The notes beneath the pieces were generated by a model. The model searched no databases and was not told the DNA's origin. It saw only the letters and a list, made by a program, of their open reading frames with translations. The translations under genes were made by a program, and so were the position numbers. This document shows positions 48,701-59,588 of a stretch of 64,000 nucleotides of DNA, piece by piece (positions within the stretch are counted from its first letter, which is position 1; every line of letters begins with the position of its first letter). The stretch spans positions 35,521,029 to 35,585,028 of the forward strand of contig OX467083.1 of assembly GCA_950106755.1 (NCBI GenBank), written 5' to 3'. This DNA is from Climacium dendroides. Lineage: Eukaryota; Streptophyta; Bryopsida; Hypnales; Climaciaceae.

Positions 48701-49600
48701 AAAACAAGGTTCTCACACCGCCCCAAACACTTTCTCAGTCGGCACCGGCCGCACTTCCCTCGCACTTGCAGTATTCCTGCATGCATTGCCATTGTTTATT
48801 GTATCTTTCAACTTTAGACCAGGCTTTACGCTCTGTACGTTTACCTTTTTCATTCACATGCAGGTCTTATCTCCTACAGCCCTATGGTTACACGATAAAA
48901 AATTTGATTTCAATATTAGCAGCAGAGTGCAGCAGATCAGTGCATGATGGAACTCACGATTGTCTTACCTGTCATCGCGATTGCTGTCCTAATTTGTGGC
49001 AACTGTCAAGATATATTACACATCACCTTGAAGAGCTAAGTTAAAGAGTGGCGAGTATTCTAGCTCTTCCTAAGCTTCGTGCATCGTCAATTTCGTTGAT
49101 TAAAATCACGTGTTTCCTGCGCCAAAATTGAGGCTTACATCTGCACAAAGCTTTTAAAACTACGAGAGTTATAGACTAGCGTTTCAGGCTGAGCGCCCAG
49201 TTCCGCCAATGGAAAGGAATTTGACGTTATGTGCAGTTAAGCTGACGTAGGTTAACATTGAAAAATCTTCCCCAAGACACCAACAACAGGAAACAAGTGC
49301 AGCCTGTACGACGTAACCGGGTGTCCTCTTTAAAACAAGCAGCTCCGCTGCCAATGACTCTGTAACACTTGCTAGCTTTTGGAGTATGGGCCTACTTGCG
49401 TAACTGCCTACGCTCCAAATGCAAAGCCCACTCCCTTTGGTTCACAACTAATAATCCAAATGCAAAGAGATTCTTAATATTCAATTCATATTGATGAAGC
49501 ACTCGTCACTCGCAACAACCTGTCAATAGGTTCACTTGAACTCCTGGACTGTACGCCACCTGGACACAAAACCTCCTGCACAGCAATCCGAATATCGTAA
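45740..49600. other. GC-richer island, possible remains of a gene region
   Basis: 3.9 kb of more balanced composition with few repeats. ORFs of 60-150 codons overlap in both strands (longest 46732-47184 plus, rich in S, P, R and C); none matches a known domain. A very good 3' splice-site-like sequence, T-rich then TTTCTTCAG, ends at 47159. Just upstream an ATG at 47070 opens MSFGRNERDADDDHTGFGT. A 35-bp duplication (AATATTGTCATCA..GGTCTCTGG) lies at 47702-47775. It could hold a promoter, 5' UTR exons or decayed exons, but I cannot name a gene. Confidence 0.3.
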
Positions 49601-49735
49601 ATTCAACTTGAGTTATTTTTTAATGAATAAACCCCAAGTGCAATTTTATGGAGCCCTAGTACATGGTGAATTTTTTATGCAATGGTCTGTGAGAGGCATT
49701 TGAACTACCATGGCGGCTGATAAAAAGCATGCCAA

Positions 49736-49907
49736 TGGGGAATTTCATTAAAATGGCAAATATTCTGTGACTTTGACATTCTACAGTTCAGATTGGGTAG
49801 TCTGAAATCTAAGACACCAATAGATTTCAGACTGCCCGGTCTGAACTGTGAAAATGGCACACTATGAAAATGGCACATGGAATATCGCCATTTTAATGAA
49901 TTCCCCA
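49736..49907. mobile_element. MITE with TGGGGAATTTC terminal repeats (copy 2)
   Basis: Same ends as 2011-2252 (TGGGGAATTTCATTAAAAT). Flanked by an exact 6-bp direct repeat TGCCAA at 49730-49735 and 49908-49913. The middle is a separate hairpin: AGTTCAGA..AGTCTGAAATCT pairs with AGATTTCAGACT..TCTGAACT around an 11-bp loop. Confidence 0.8.
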
Positions 49908-49913
49908 TGCCAA

Positions 49914-51352
49914 CTTATCAAGGTGATGACTTATTTCCAACCGCTTAAGCAATTCAACCTATTTGTGCTATGGAGAAGGTTGAGGAAAAAAAATTCTTGT
50001 GTACAAAAAATAGATTTAAGAAGGATTTCATAATTTTTGTCATTTTTTTCCTCAAAAACAAAATTATCATGAATTTTTTTTCACAAAGATTTTGTTTGTC
50101 TCATTCTTGATTTGTAGGCAAACCAATTTCCAACCATAGGTTGCTTACGTAACAGATGGAGGTGATCATTGTGACTTTCAATGTACATGTTGTAATCATT
50201 TTATGCTTTCAATGAACACCTCCTCGATATTTGTTCCACTCTTGTTGCCCATATTGTAAGTGAGTTGGCACCTACAAGACAGTTGATTAGAAATGGAGGA
50301 GCCTAAGCTATAAGAATGATTTGATAGTAGGAAATGAATAGATTCCTTTATTGTCTCCTTAAAAGAGACAGACATAGCTTCTTGCAATTAACTAACCAAC
50401 CCTAGCAAATCAAAAACACTTGATTCACCTACCCATGCCACCAAAACCAAAACCAAAAAAACTTTGAAACAAATATAGGGATGTTTATGAAATACATGTG
50501 AGTATGATATATAGAATATATAAAATATAGATGTATTAACTGGAATATTGATATGGTACAATATATATATACAGATATTGTACCTCGTAAAGGATATGAG
50601 ATATGGTTGTCAATCCCATATCGATTGATAATTTAGCATATTATATATATAATAAACCTATGTATTAATTAATTCATTTATTCAGTGAGAGAGTGAAGTG
50701 AACGCACTATCCCCTAAAAAAAGAGGAGCCCATTGTGGTTTGAATGAGGAGTTTCACATCATTTTGTTGCTGAAATTTTTCAATTTTTTCTTCATAATAG
50801 TACAAGTCATGAAGTGAATTACTATTTTTACCTTCAAGAATTAGAGAATTTTTTTTGGACTGACCACAATGGTCTAATTCTTGAAGGTCTACTGTACTAT
50901 TATGAATTACAAGTCTTCAAGAATTAGAGAATTTTTTTTGGAGTCCAGAAACACATCAAATTCTGTCATTGAAAATCCCACCCAAACTTGCCTGTGAGCA
51001 CAAATCATATTCTGGAATTCATACCAAAAATCAGCATCTAAAAGAAATATTTATGCTCATGAAAACAGCCAAAGGGGACACCACAATAGCTGACCCACAA
51101 CACCTCAAAAACCACAAGTTGATTTTAAGAAAACTTAGGAGTTACAGGTATGAAGGAGCTCCTGCAAACTGTGTTATCCAGGCACAAGAAACTGAAGTTG
51201 TATTGAGCTAAGTTAAACCAAACTTAAAGCAAGAGGCTTGAATTGCAAGCGGGCATTTAGAATCGTCCCATAGAATTGTCATAAATAGTGTAGAGAGTTT
51301 CAAAAACGGATCACAATTTGTTCAATGCATTTTTTGCTTTTTAATCGTGTTC
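49914..51352. other. Spacer with two small structured repeats
   Basis: 50510-50650 repeats the ATATGGTAC / CCCATATCGATTG module of 7030-7160. At 50791-50906 TTCATAATAGTAC and GTACTATTATGAA frame a second inverted pair (ACCTTCAAGAATTAGA / TCTAATTCTTGAAGGT, one mismatch). TTCAAGAATTAGAGAATT then recurs at about 50913. No gene recognised; the 80-codon ORF at 50969-51211 has no known motif. Confidence 0.45.
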
Positions 51353-52302
51353 TTAACCCCTAAAGGTTTTTGACAATGTTTTCACCAAAACTACTCCAAA
51401 ACTGCCATCTTTAGTAAAAGTACCAAATTTTTGACAAAAAAAACATTTTTTTGACACATCTAACTGTAGGATCTTATAGTACTCTAGTTTGAAAAGACGT
51501 GGAAAAATTTTCAAAAATTTTCACCATGTAGATTGCAAGATATTAGCGTTTGAAGTGACAAATATCCTTTTTTAGTCCCTGTGAAAAAATGGGCAGCTAC
51601 ACTTTACAAGGTCATATTTGTATGAAAAAATGTCCAAAATGGTGGTTACTCTTTTGATTCGTTCTTCAAGGCAATTTGGATACATGCTTGAAAATTTTCA
51701 AATCATTTGAAATTGTACAACATATAGAAAAAATGTAGTAAATAGAAAGAAGTAGACAATGATTTAAAATACTAAATTGTTAACAACTTTTTTGTGGAAT
51801 TGAAATGCCAATCCCAATGGTTGCAATGTTATAATAAACAATCTACACATAATTTTTTGGGTTTTTTTCTTTCAAAAATATTTAAAATTGAGTAAAATAA
51901 AGGACTTCAAAGTTTATTTGAGAGTAGAAAATCTATAACTGCTCGCAAACTACCCCAAACTAAAACTCCTCATAACTTTCATCTCATTAATCAAAATGAT
52001 TAAAAGATATCCATGTATAAATAAATCTAGATAACCAATTTCAAATTTTTATTTTTTTTAAAAGTGATTTTTGAAGAAGTTTTTTCTGCCCGGATTGCCC
52101 ACTGAACAAATAAAACTACATATCATACAATAACTTTTTAACCATGTATTCAAAAGGTATGAAAATTGTTGGGCCTGAAAGCTACTTTTGGGGCACATGT
52201 TCTGTGAAAATTTCAAAGAAAAAAAATAAAAATTCCATTTGCAGTGAGTTGCCCAAAATCACTATGTTGCCAAAAAACATTGTTTGGTCCTTTAGGGGTT
52301 AA
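51353..52302 (-). repeat. TTAA-family element, subfamily B, full length (copy B1)
   Basis: The best preserved copy: TTAACCCCTAAAGG at the left and its perfect inverse CCTTTAGGGGTTAA at the right; 950 bp. Inverted similarity continues inward (ACAATGTTTT at both ends). Its plus-strand left 240 bp is the inverse of the right end of A and C, so in a common orientation B1 reads on the minus strand. No ORF above 60 codons is shared with other copies, so it is non-autonomous. Confidence 0.85.
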
Positions 52303-53226
52303 ATCACTTTGAGTAAAATATACATTCATGTAAGGCTAAAATAAATCAAAGAATGATGTGGATCATTTTCTGAGAGCCAAAATTATAAGTTTGAAGTGCT
52401 CCATTTAGAGGTTGATTTTGATTGAAGATTGGTTCAGTCTATGAGCACTAATAGCTACCTATGCACCTTACACTTTGAAAATTCATAGTTAATTCATTAT
52501 AAGTCAAAAAATTACGTTTTAAATTGTCAATATATTGTTTCTCTTTTCTCTTTCTACTAAAAATATTAAAATATGTGAAAAATGTTAAGTTCTATTGACT
52601 ACAAAGGGCCATTATCCCTTAGATGGTCGGTTTATGAATCTCCTACCTTAAATTAAGTTCAATAGCATCAATTGATGTCAATCTCAAACTAAACCTTTGG
52701 CAAGACTGGGCTCTTCATAACATTCAATAGTAATGAGAAGGATTGCCTTCCTTTAGATAGAATGATGTGGAATATTCCACACCATTTCATCCCTGGATGA
52801 TATGGTGTGGAATGTTCCACACCCATTAGTAGCTATGGGGACACACATCGTAAATTGTCAAAAAATTGAAGCTTGCTCAGCTAGGTACTTGGGACAAAAC
52901 TATAGTTAAGTTTAATAACAAAATAAATTACTAAAAAAACAATGCATTCAATTGGGTTAGAAACAAAATCAATGTTTAAGATCTAAAATTTCATGAAATT
53001 AACATTCTATTCATTGAAACTAATGCTTTAGTTTCCTCACTATGTTTAGAACACCTTTCATGATTTTTGATTTAGGAGTGGGAAGACAAATCTTTATATA
53101 CATATAGGGTGGCGGTGGTAAAATAAAGAATGTGGGATAAATAAGTTAAAGTTAGTAGGAACTTAACCGCTCATAGTTAAGTCAAATGAAAGCAAGAATT
53201 TTATTTGAAGTAAAATTTCAGACTTT
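52303..53226. other. Spacer with two palindromic GGTGTGGAATnTTCCACACC motifs
   Basis: At 52762-52784 GATGTGGAATATTCCACACC and at 52802-52821 GGTGTGGAATGTTCCACACC, about 40 bp apart. Each is self-complementary and each can also pair with the other. No gene seen. Confidence 0.5.
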
Positions 53227-53537
53227 ATTTAGTCATAGTAAAATAATTTTTAAAAAAAACTTTGGACTAAAAAAAGTTGAGAAATCTATTTGAATTTCAT
53301 CTCCAAAAATTCGTTTGAAATTTCAAGCTTGCAATCAAAAGTTATGGACAAATTTCAAAGAGGGATTGGAAAGAACATTTTCTTTTACATCTTGAAACAA
53401 TCTCTTTAAATTTTGTCCATAGCTTTTGATTGAAGGCTTGAAATATGAAACGGAAATTTGGAAATGAAATTCAAATAGATTATCCAACTTTTTTTAGTCC
53501 AAAGTTTTTGAAAAATTATTCTATTATGACTAAATGA
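53227..53537. mobile_element. Long foldback element, ~310 bp
   Basis: About 135 bp starting TTTAGTCATAGTAAAATAAT (53228) recur inverted and end at 53537, with a spacer of about 40 bp near 53385. Shared blocks: ACTTTGGACTAAAAAAAGTTG, CTATTTGAATTTCAT, and CAATCAAAAG.TATGGACAAA. Arms are about 85-90% alike. The 72-codon ORF on the minus strand arises from the arm. Confidence 0.8.
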
Positions 53538-53732
53538 AGTCGGCCTGAGGGGGTAAGAGAAGGACCAACTTGGGGAATCGCCAGTCACCACCACAAACAC
53601 ACCGTGATGCGTCCACTGCAACACAAAACGTTCTTTAGCACCCTCCTAGTGATTTGGTCGACACTTCCGGCCCCTACAAATAGTCTTCCATTCCGCTTGC
53701 CTATAATCAATCACTCCCAACCAAATATGTTA
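53538..53732. other. Short GC-richer spacer
   Basis: No feature recognised. Confidence 0.3.
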
Positions 53733-54140
53733 TAAGGTAGTACGCTCTAAAAGCGCCCGTCCTCTTGAAATGGCTCCTACAAAAAGGTACTGAATGGATA
53801 TGATTTGGTCCTTAAATGGACCTCTTTAACTATTGAATAAAGAAAAAAATATTCTTTATTGCAAGAACCAATCAGTGGCCTAGATTTCCTCAACTCCCTT
53901 TAGAAGTTGCAAATAGACGCATTTTGGGAGATATAGGGTCACAAATAGGTACCTATAATAGATTTCTTTGAAAATTCATAACTAATTCAAAAATGCGTCA
54001 AAAAATATGAAACCACTTGTGTTACATTGGACATCTATTTTTCTTTCTCTGAAAAATGAGTTTAAAATATTTTTGTTCATGCAAACCTATGAAAAAGGCG
54101 GACCAGCCCTTAAATGGTTGCTTTTAGAGCATACTACTTA
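53733..54140. mobile_element. Inverted-repeat element, ~408 bp
   Basis: Left end TAAGGTAGTACGCTCTAAAAG and the inverse of the right end TAAGTAGTATGCTCTAAAAG match over about 20 bp, and GCGCCC..CC / GCAACC follow. It directly abuts a LINE-like relic. The interior has no ORF. The target-site duplication may be TA or TTA. Confidence 0.55.
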
Positions 54141-54345
54141 GCAGCTTCTCATGTTGCCACTGGACATCGTTGAAGGTCGCATTGTTTCATTCAATCCAGA
54201 GCACCTACATAACCACAGTGCAGATAGCCGCCCAAATGCTACTAACCAAATCAAACTTGCATGGGATGTGGTCTGAAAAATACCCTGCTTCCAAGTTGTC
54301 TGATGGAGTTTGGTTATGTGTTTCTTTTGTACTAACCATATTTCT
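54141..54345 (-). pseudogene. LINE 3' relic (zf-RVT-like C-terminus)
   Basis: On the minus strand: NLEAGYFSDHIPCKFD, IWAAICTVVM, stop, VLWIE, stop, NNATFNDVQWQHEKL. The pattern W-x-x-x-(W)-x-x-W-x-x-R-N-x-x-x-F is that of the end of plant non-LTR retrotransposon ORF2. Both stops fall where W and R are expected (TGG to TAG, CGA to TGA), as in an old methylated copy. Confidence 0.45.
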
Positions 54346-54354
54346 TTGTAGTTA

Positions 54355-54480
54355 AGCCTTCTTCTAACACTTGGTCTTTGTTCTTCAAGAAGTTTTGTCC
54401 TGTGTTTTTCTCCAACTCCAACTCCTGGTCTCTCATTGCACACACTTTACGATTGTATTAACTCTATGACATGTTGCACA
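54355..54480 (+). repeat. Single diverged relative of the 132-bp array end
   Basis: Resembles 39600-39690: AAG.AGTTTTGTC.TGTGTTTTTCTC, then ACTC..GGTCT, then CATTGCACACA.TTT.CGATT and TTAACTCT. It is one unit only. Confidence 0.45.
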
Positions 54481-54606
54481 GCAAACCATTTCTAGTCTTT
54501 GATGTTTGTAAAGCCAAAAATGTTCAAGTTTTAAGAGGGGGAGATTGCAAGACACACTTATAGCACTATTTCTGACCTATATCTTCAATCCATATGATTT
54601 CCCTTT

Positions 54607-54763
54607 CACTATATTAGTAGAAGGGTGGTCTTTAGGCACCAATGAATAGTATGAGAGCGTAGTGCCAAAGGCCTATATTAGCACCAAGCTAATACCAATG
54701 GAGGGTTTGGGTACCAAGCTAGCACTATTCATTTGTACCCAAAGACTACCCTTTCTACTAGTG
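54607..54763. mobile_element. CACTA-ended mini-element, 157 bp
   Basis: Starts CACTATATTAGTAGAAGGG and the inverse of its right end is CACTAGTAGAAAGGG. Inverted similarity continues through GTCTTT(A/G)GG and AATGAATAGT. A clean 3-bp flanking repeat was not found. It is a different family from 31794-31941. Confidence 0.65.
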
Positions 54764-57499
54764 GTACTTCAAGAATAATTTAAATATAATAAAAATGTAT
54801 GCAAATTTTAAATTCCTAAAGAAATTGTATTCTAGGATGATCAAGCATCATATGTTGCACATGTAGTTTTCAAAGTAGGGAGTACTACATGTGGAATAAC
54901 CTTTCTAAAGAGATTAAAGTCAAGATTTGGTAGGGATGTTCCTCTAATAGGTTTGCATGTTTTGGACAAGAGACTACAAAGTAATGAATAATATGTTGTG
55001 TAGAAATTTGGATAGTAAAGTTTCTTCTACATATCTGAAAACCAAGTGTACTTGGGTAGCAACTTTGGCATTTCTTTGCCAAATATTTGATTTTTTTCAC
55101 AAAAATAAGGTTTAGTAGCATATTCTTAAAACAGATTAATTTGCTAGGTGTTTTTTTGCACAAAGTTTTTGAAATAATATCATCCCTAGTATAATTCTTT
55201 AAGAATGATATGTTGATTTCTTTAATTTTTTTAATTTTTTAAAATGCACATATCAACATTTATTATTTTGTTCCTTGACAACCTCTTACATTTGGCTATA
55301 GATCCTTAATCCCTAACTTCTTTGCATCCACATTTGGGATGACCCACAGAAAGCGGAAAGTCTATAACTTCTTGCTGACGAAGTTTTTTCATCATTCTTT
55401 TTTTTGTTGTTGTTGAAGTTGCTTGTCGAGTTTCATAGCAATTGGTAAAGAAATCAAACTCTTTCATGCAACTTACAAATTTTGAAAATGCCAGAAGTCA
55501 TTACGAGAAATTTGGACTTCAAAAGGCCCCCCTAGACCTTGTACTAGTTCCTTCAAAAGTCCAAAAAAGATAACATTAAATTTAAAAAAAAATTAAAACT
55601 AATGTTGGAATGCATAAAGATTCAATGAAAATTTTGGTGACCAATTTTATTTTACTCCAAAATACACAAAAGTTACAATCTGAGTGTCACTTTGTAAATT
55701 TTCAAAATCCCTGCCTGGTATTGAAATAGCACAAATTGGTTTCATCATTGAATTCATTTTTCTCAAATTTTTTATGAGCATGTAACTTGCTCAAATCCTA
55801 GGATGTTGTGCCAAGGAGAGGTAGCAGCAAAATGATACTTGATCAAGAATAGGAAAAAAAAAACACTTTAAGATTCCTTCATCTTTTCACCATACTTGCC
55901 ATTATTTCAATCTTACATTTCTAGGGCACTAGATAACATTGTTAACCAACCTAAGGTAGAAACACCCAAAATCGTTACTTTATGCAAATCAAGATAATTG
56001 GAGACATATTTTCTAAAAATAATATTTTTGTAGTATATGCAAGTGAAAATCATGAATATTAAAAAAATATATAGATTTTTTGGACATTGTATGTAATTTT
56101 TATGATTTTTCAAAGTGTTGGCTGTCTAGACTACTGAAATTGTCCCATAGATGTCCCTAAGACTGAACCTTGCAAAAATCAACTGTCAACAAATCACAGT
56201 CAAATATGTGTCCTTCAAATGTGTTGGCGCAATCAATGTTAAACATGTGGAGGACACATTTACCAAAGTCTAGGAACATAATTGGATGAGTCTAGGAACA
56301 AAGAATAGGAACAGGTGCAGTTTTGAATGTTTCTATCTTAAACCATTTCCCCTTGGAGACTAGGGATAATCCCTCAAATGTACAGAAAGTTATTGGTTGG
56401 CAGGGACATTGCAACTAGGGTTCTTTTTTGTGGCAAAATTTTGCCAGACTGTCAGAAATTTGACCTCTTTGACTTCGTCCCTCCAAGAAGCAAAACGGCC
56501 TAAATGTTGGTTAACAATGTTATGTGGATGGGAGGGTGATCTCAGCTAACTTTGAAATCCTCCCATACGCAGGCAGGTCACCACTTTGCCCAACTCCACT
56601 TCTATGTACACATGTAGAAATATAGATATTTTTAAAATTAAATTTTTCTTCCCCCTTCTTCTTGAAACACATGGACAATTTCCATTGATAAAAGGAAATG
56701 GAACACAGAACCCATGAACATAGACTAGTCCTTGGTGGGATACATACACATATTCAATATAAGGATAATTACTCATTTGTTGTGTAAATTCATGTTCAGC
56801 AAAACAAAGGGAAAACTCACACCAGTGAGTGGGTGTGAAGTTGTTTCAGATTTTTTTGCAAAATTAAGTTATGTACTCTCATTTGTCAATGTGGAGTACC
56901 TGAATGTCCTGGTGCACCAACCCTCAATTAGAGTGAAATTAGATTGCCTTACCCGAAGGAAGTTACTTTACAAGCTATTAAAGCTAACAAATACTTCTAC
57001 AGATATTTCCATTTGTACAGATGGAGGTTTATGAGTCTCAATTACAACAATACCTAATTCAAATGTAGTGCATTTCAGTATAGTAACCAAAAAATATTTA
57101 TATAGTGTCAAATGTCAAGAAATTAGTGTGGGACAACCTAATTTTACTATTTAGTGTAGATCAAACCATATAATCTTCAAATCTATTCCAATGTTCAAAT
57201 TTCTAATTGCATATTTCTTCCAAGAACAAGTTTGGTCTTCAAAATCTTACAATTAGTACCCCTAAGTTTTCAATTGCACCTCTCAACTTTAGCATTTGAG
57301 CACTTCTACTCTTTCAAGGTGTATAGTCACGACCCGATAATCTGTGTGCTCAAGGGTTAAAGTAGTTAAAACTTTGAAACATCAAAACTTTGTGATGAAA
57401 TTTGTCTCAATGAAATGATCTTTTAGGTTTAGAACATGATAATGGAGATAAATGCCTTTGGTAATACAAAACAATTAAGCCCTTCTCAGCTCAAAATGT
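54764..57499. other. AT-rich spacer, no gene recognised
   Basis: ORFs up to 100 codons (56732-57034 plus) show no known motif. No repeat ends seen. Confidence 0.4.
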
Positions 57500-57994
57500 T
57501 CCACTTTGGACAATAGAAAAAAAAAAAAAAAATTCAAAATTATTATTTTAATTTTCATTCTTATAGAATATTTTAATGTCTACATAAAAAGCATTGATTC
57601 ATTCAATTTAGATTAATGATGTGAAAGATGTGATAAAAAATCTTGTTCTAAGGGCAATTTAGGCATCTTCATTAAAAAAAGAAAAAAAAAAGGATTCATT
57701 TCTGAGCTCAATTTTCATAATTTCCAAAATAAAAGAATCTTGTTCTACAAGAAATTTAGGCAAGTTCAAAAAAATCTCTTAGTTTCACTTTGAATACTAA
57801 TATCTTACAATCTATGTGGTTGAAGTTTCTTAAAAAAATTCCACGCATTCTCATACAAGTCTTATACAAGATCTTATAGTTGAATATGAAAAAAGAATAA
57901 ATTTATTTTATGGTTGTAGTTCTTTGCAATAGAAATGGTAGTTTTAGAATATTTTTTTGGTAAAATGTACAATAGTTATGAACCTTTAGGAATT
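57500..57994 (+). repeat. TTAA-family element, subfamily A, internally deleted (copy A6)
   Basis: Matches A copies from the AAGCATTGATTCATTC block (57587) to AACCTTTAGGAATTA (57994), but lacks the central part including the CAATCCCATC block. The left terminus is missing. Confidence 0.55.
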
Positions 57995-58129
57995 ACTACT
58001 AATTTCTTTGACACTACCAATGTAGATTATAAAAGATATTTTGATATTTTGATATGATGTAAAATTTATTTCATACCAATTTTTTTAGCTACTTATAACA
58101 TGACAATTATAGGTGTCCTTATAAATATA

Positions 58130-58381
58130 TACGCTATAGAGGTGAGAGGGGTCTGTTTTGAAATACACCAAATATCTTACTGCAACTGAAAGTGATTTGG
58201 AGTTGGAAGATGCAAAAAATAAATAAGTTCTCTTAAAACCAATCTTGTGTACAAAACATAAATTGTCTTCAACTATTAACCTTATTTGCACTTAAGACCC
58301 GAGACATCAGTAGTATCCAACGCCGATTAGGCTTAAAAGCCTTGTTGATTTCTACCGCTAGTCCAAAGATTCAAATACAAG
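58130..58381 (-). repeat. Dispersed repeat D (copy 2)
   Basis: Inverse of 32727-32990 over about 250 bp. Its upstream end stops exactly at the CACTA terminus at 58382. Confidence 0.65.
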
Positions 58382-58478
58382 CACTACTAGAAATTTTAGT
58401 TTTTTTGTTGTTTTGGTCGCGTTGATCTGGTCAAAATCTGATAGAAATTTGTTGATTTTAACAGATTTCTATTTCGCA
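58382..58478 (+). mobile_element. Truncated mini-CACTA element
   Basis: CACTACTAGAAATTTTAG, then TGTTGTTTTGGTCGCGTTGATC as in one arm of 31794-31941, extending just past the centre (AACAGATTTCT). The second arm is missing; sequence changes to a TTAA-family piece. Confidence 0.6.
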
Positions 58479-58489
58479 CTACGAACTTT

Positions 58490-59067
58490 GAATTAAAAAA
58501 ATTTTGTGTTGAAGAATTGAGTTGAAAGTCTAGGAAAAAAAACTCAAAATAACACTCTTGATTTTTATTCTTTAAAAAATCATTAAATAGAAGTAGGTTC
58601 AAGATTGAATGAAAAACTTTAATCGTTAATAGCTCTAAGAGAAGATTGAACCAAAGGTGATATTGTTTTAGCAAGCAAACTTAACCATTCCAAACAATTT
58701 TTTTGAATAAATTGTGAAAATTGCATAAAAAATGGATTCTAAAAATTATTTTTTCTAGAAGATGTTGAGATTGTCTGAAAAAAGAATTGTTCATAACTTT
58801 TACATCACTAATTCAAATGGAATAAATCAAAGCTTCACATGTAGACAAAATATGATCTATAAGAAAAAAATTTATATTAAATTTTTTGTAGATTTATTTT
58901 TTTGCCTACTGAATGAAAAATTAGACTTATTATGGTATAACTTTTGCTCCTAGGCACCAATGGAAATAAAAATATATTACCACAAAGATAATAAGTTTTT
59001 CTATCTAATGAAAAAATTTCAAAAAAGTCCACTAAAAATTGAGTTTCAATGAGCCTTTAGGAGTTAA
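58490..59067 (-). repeat. TTAA-family element, subfamily A, truncated (copy A5)
   Basis: Its left end in element orientation is at 59067 (plus strand CCTTTAGGAGTTAA). Runs through the A blocks TAGAAGTAGGTTCAAGATTGA, TAATAGCTCTAAGA and CTTTTGCTCCTAGGCACCAATGG on the plus strand. Cut at about 58490 next to the mini-CACTA relic. Confidence 0.65.
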
Positions 59068-59089
59068 TTCAATTTTTAATATTTTTGGA

Positions 59090-59588
59090 AAAATAGAATC
59101 ATAGGATGTACATTGTTTATTATAGCATTACAACCATTGAAAACAACATTTTTCAATTCCATAACTAAACTCTTAACAATATTTAAAATCATTCTCTACT
59201 TTTTTCTGCTCATTATTTTTAAAGTATAAATATGAAATACTTTTTGATGAAATTTTGTATACATATTCCCAAATTATTTCTTCAATATATTATGGAGAGT
59301 TGCAAATTGTAGGATCCACACATTTTTGAATTTTTTTAAAGATGAAATGTAACCATTTAGAAAGAGTTGAAAATACCTCTTTTTGCAATTCAAGCATTAT
59401 GATCTTGCAATTGATAAGGTTATTTATTCTAAAATTTGAAAAGGGTGTATTCTAACAAGTTAACTAAAAGATACTATGGTTGGATTCTTTTAATGAATAA
59501 ATATAGATGAAGATTTTAGCCTTACTTTGGAGACCAATATTGTTAAGTAGTTTTACGCCTTTAAACATAAAAGAACTTTAGGGGCTAA
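59090..59588. repeat. Composite of TTAA-family pieces
   Basis: 59090-59230 is an inverted match to the centre of B1 (TGTTTATTATA.CATT.CAACCATTG, then CAATTCCA..A, then AAATCATT.TCTACTT). 59380-59588 looks like the right end of an A/C-type copy (CAAGCATTATGATCTTGCAATT, ACTATGGTTGGATTC) and ends CTTTAGGGGCTAA. Probably two relics rather than one element. Confidence 0.45.
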
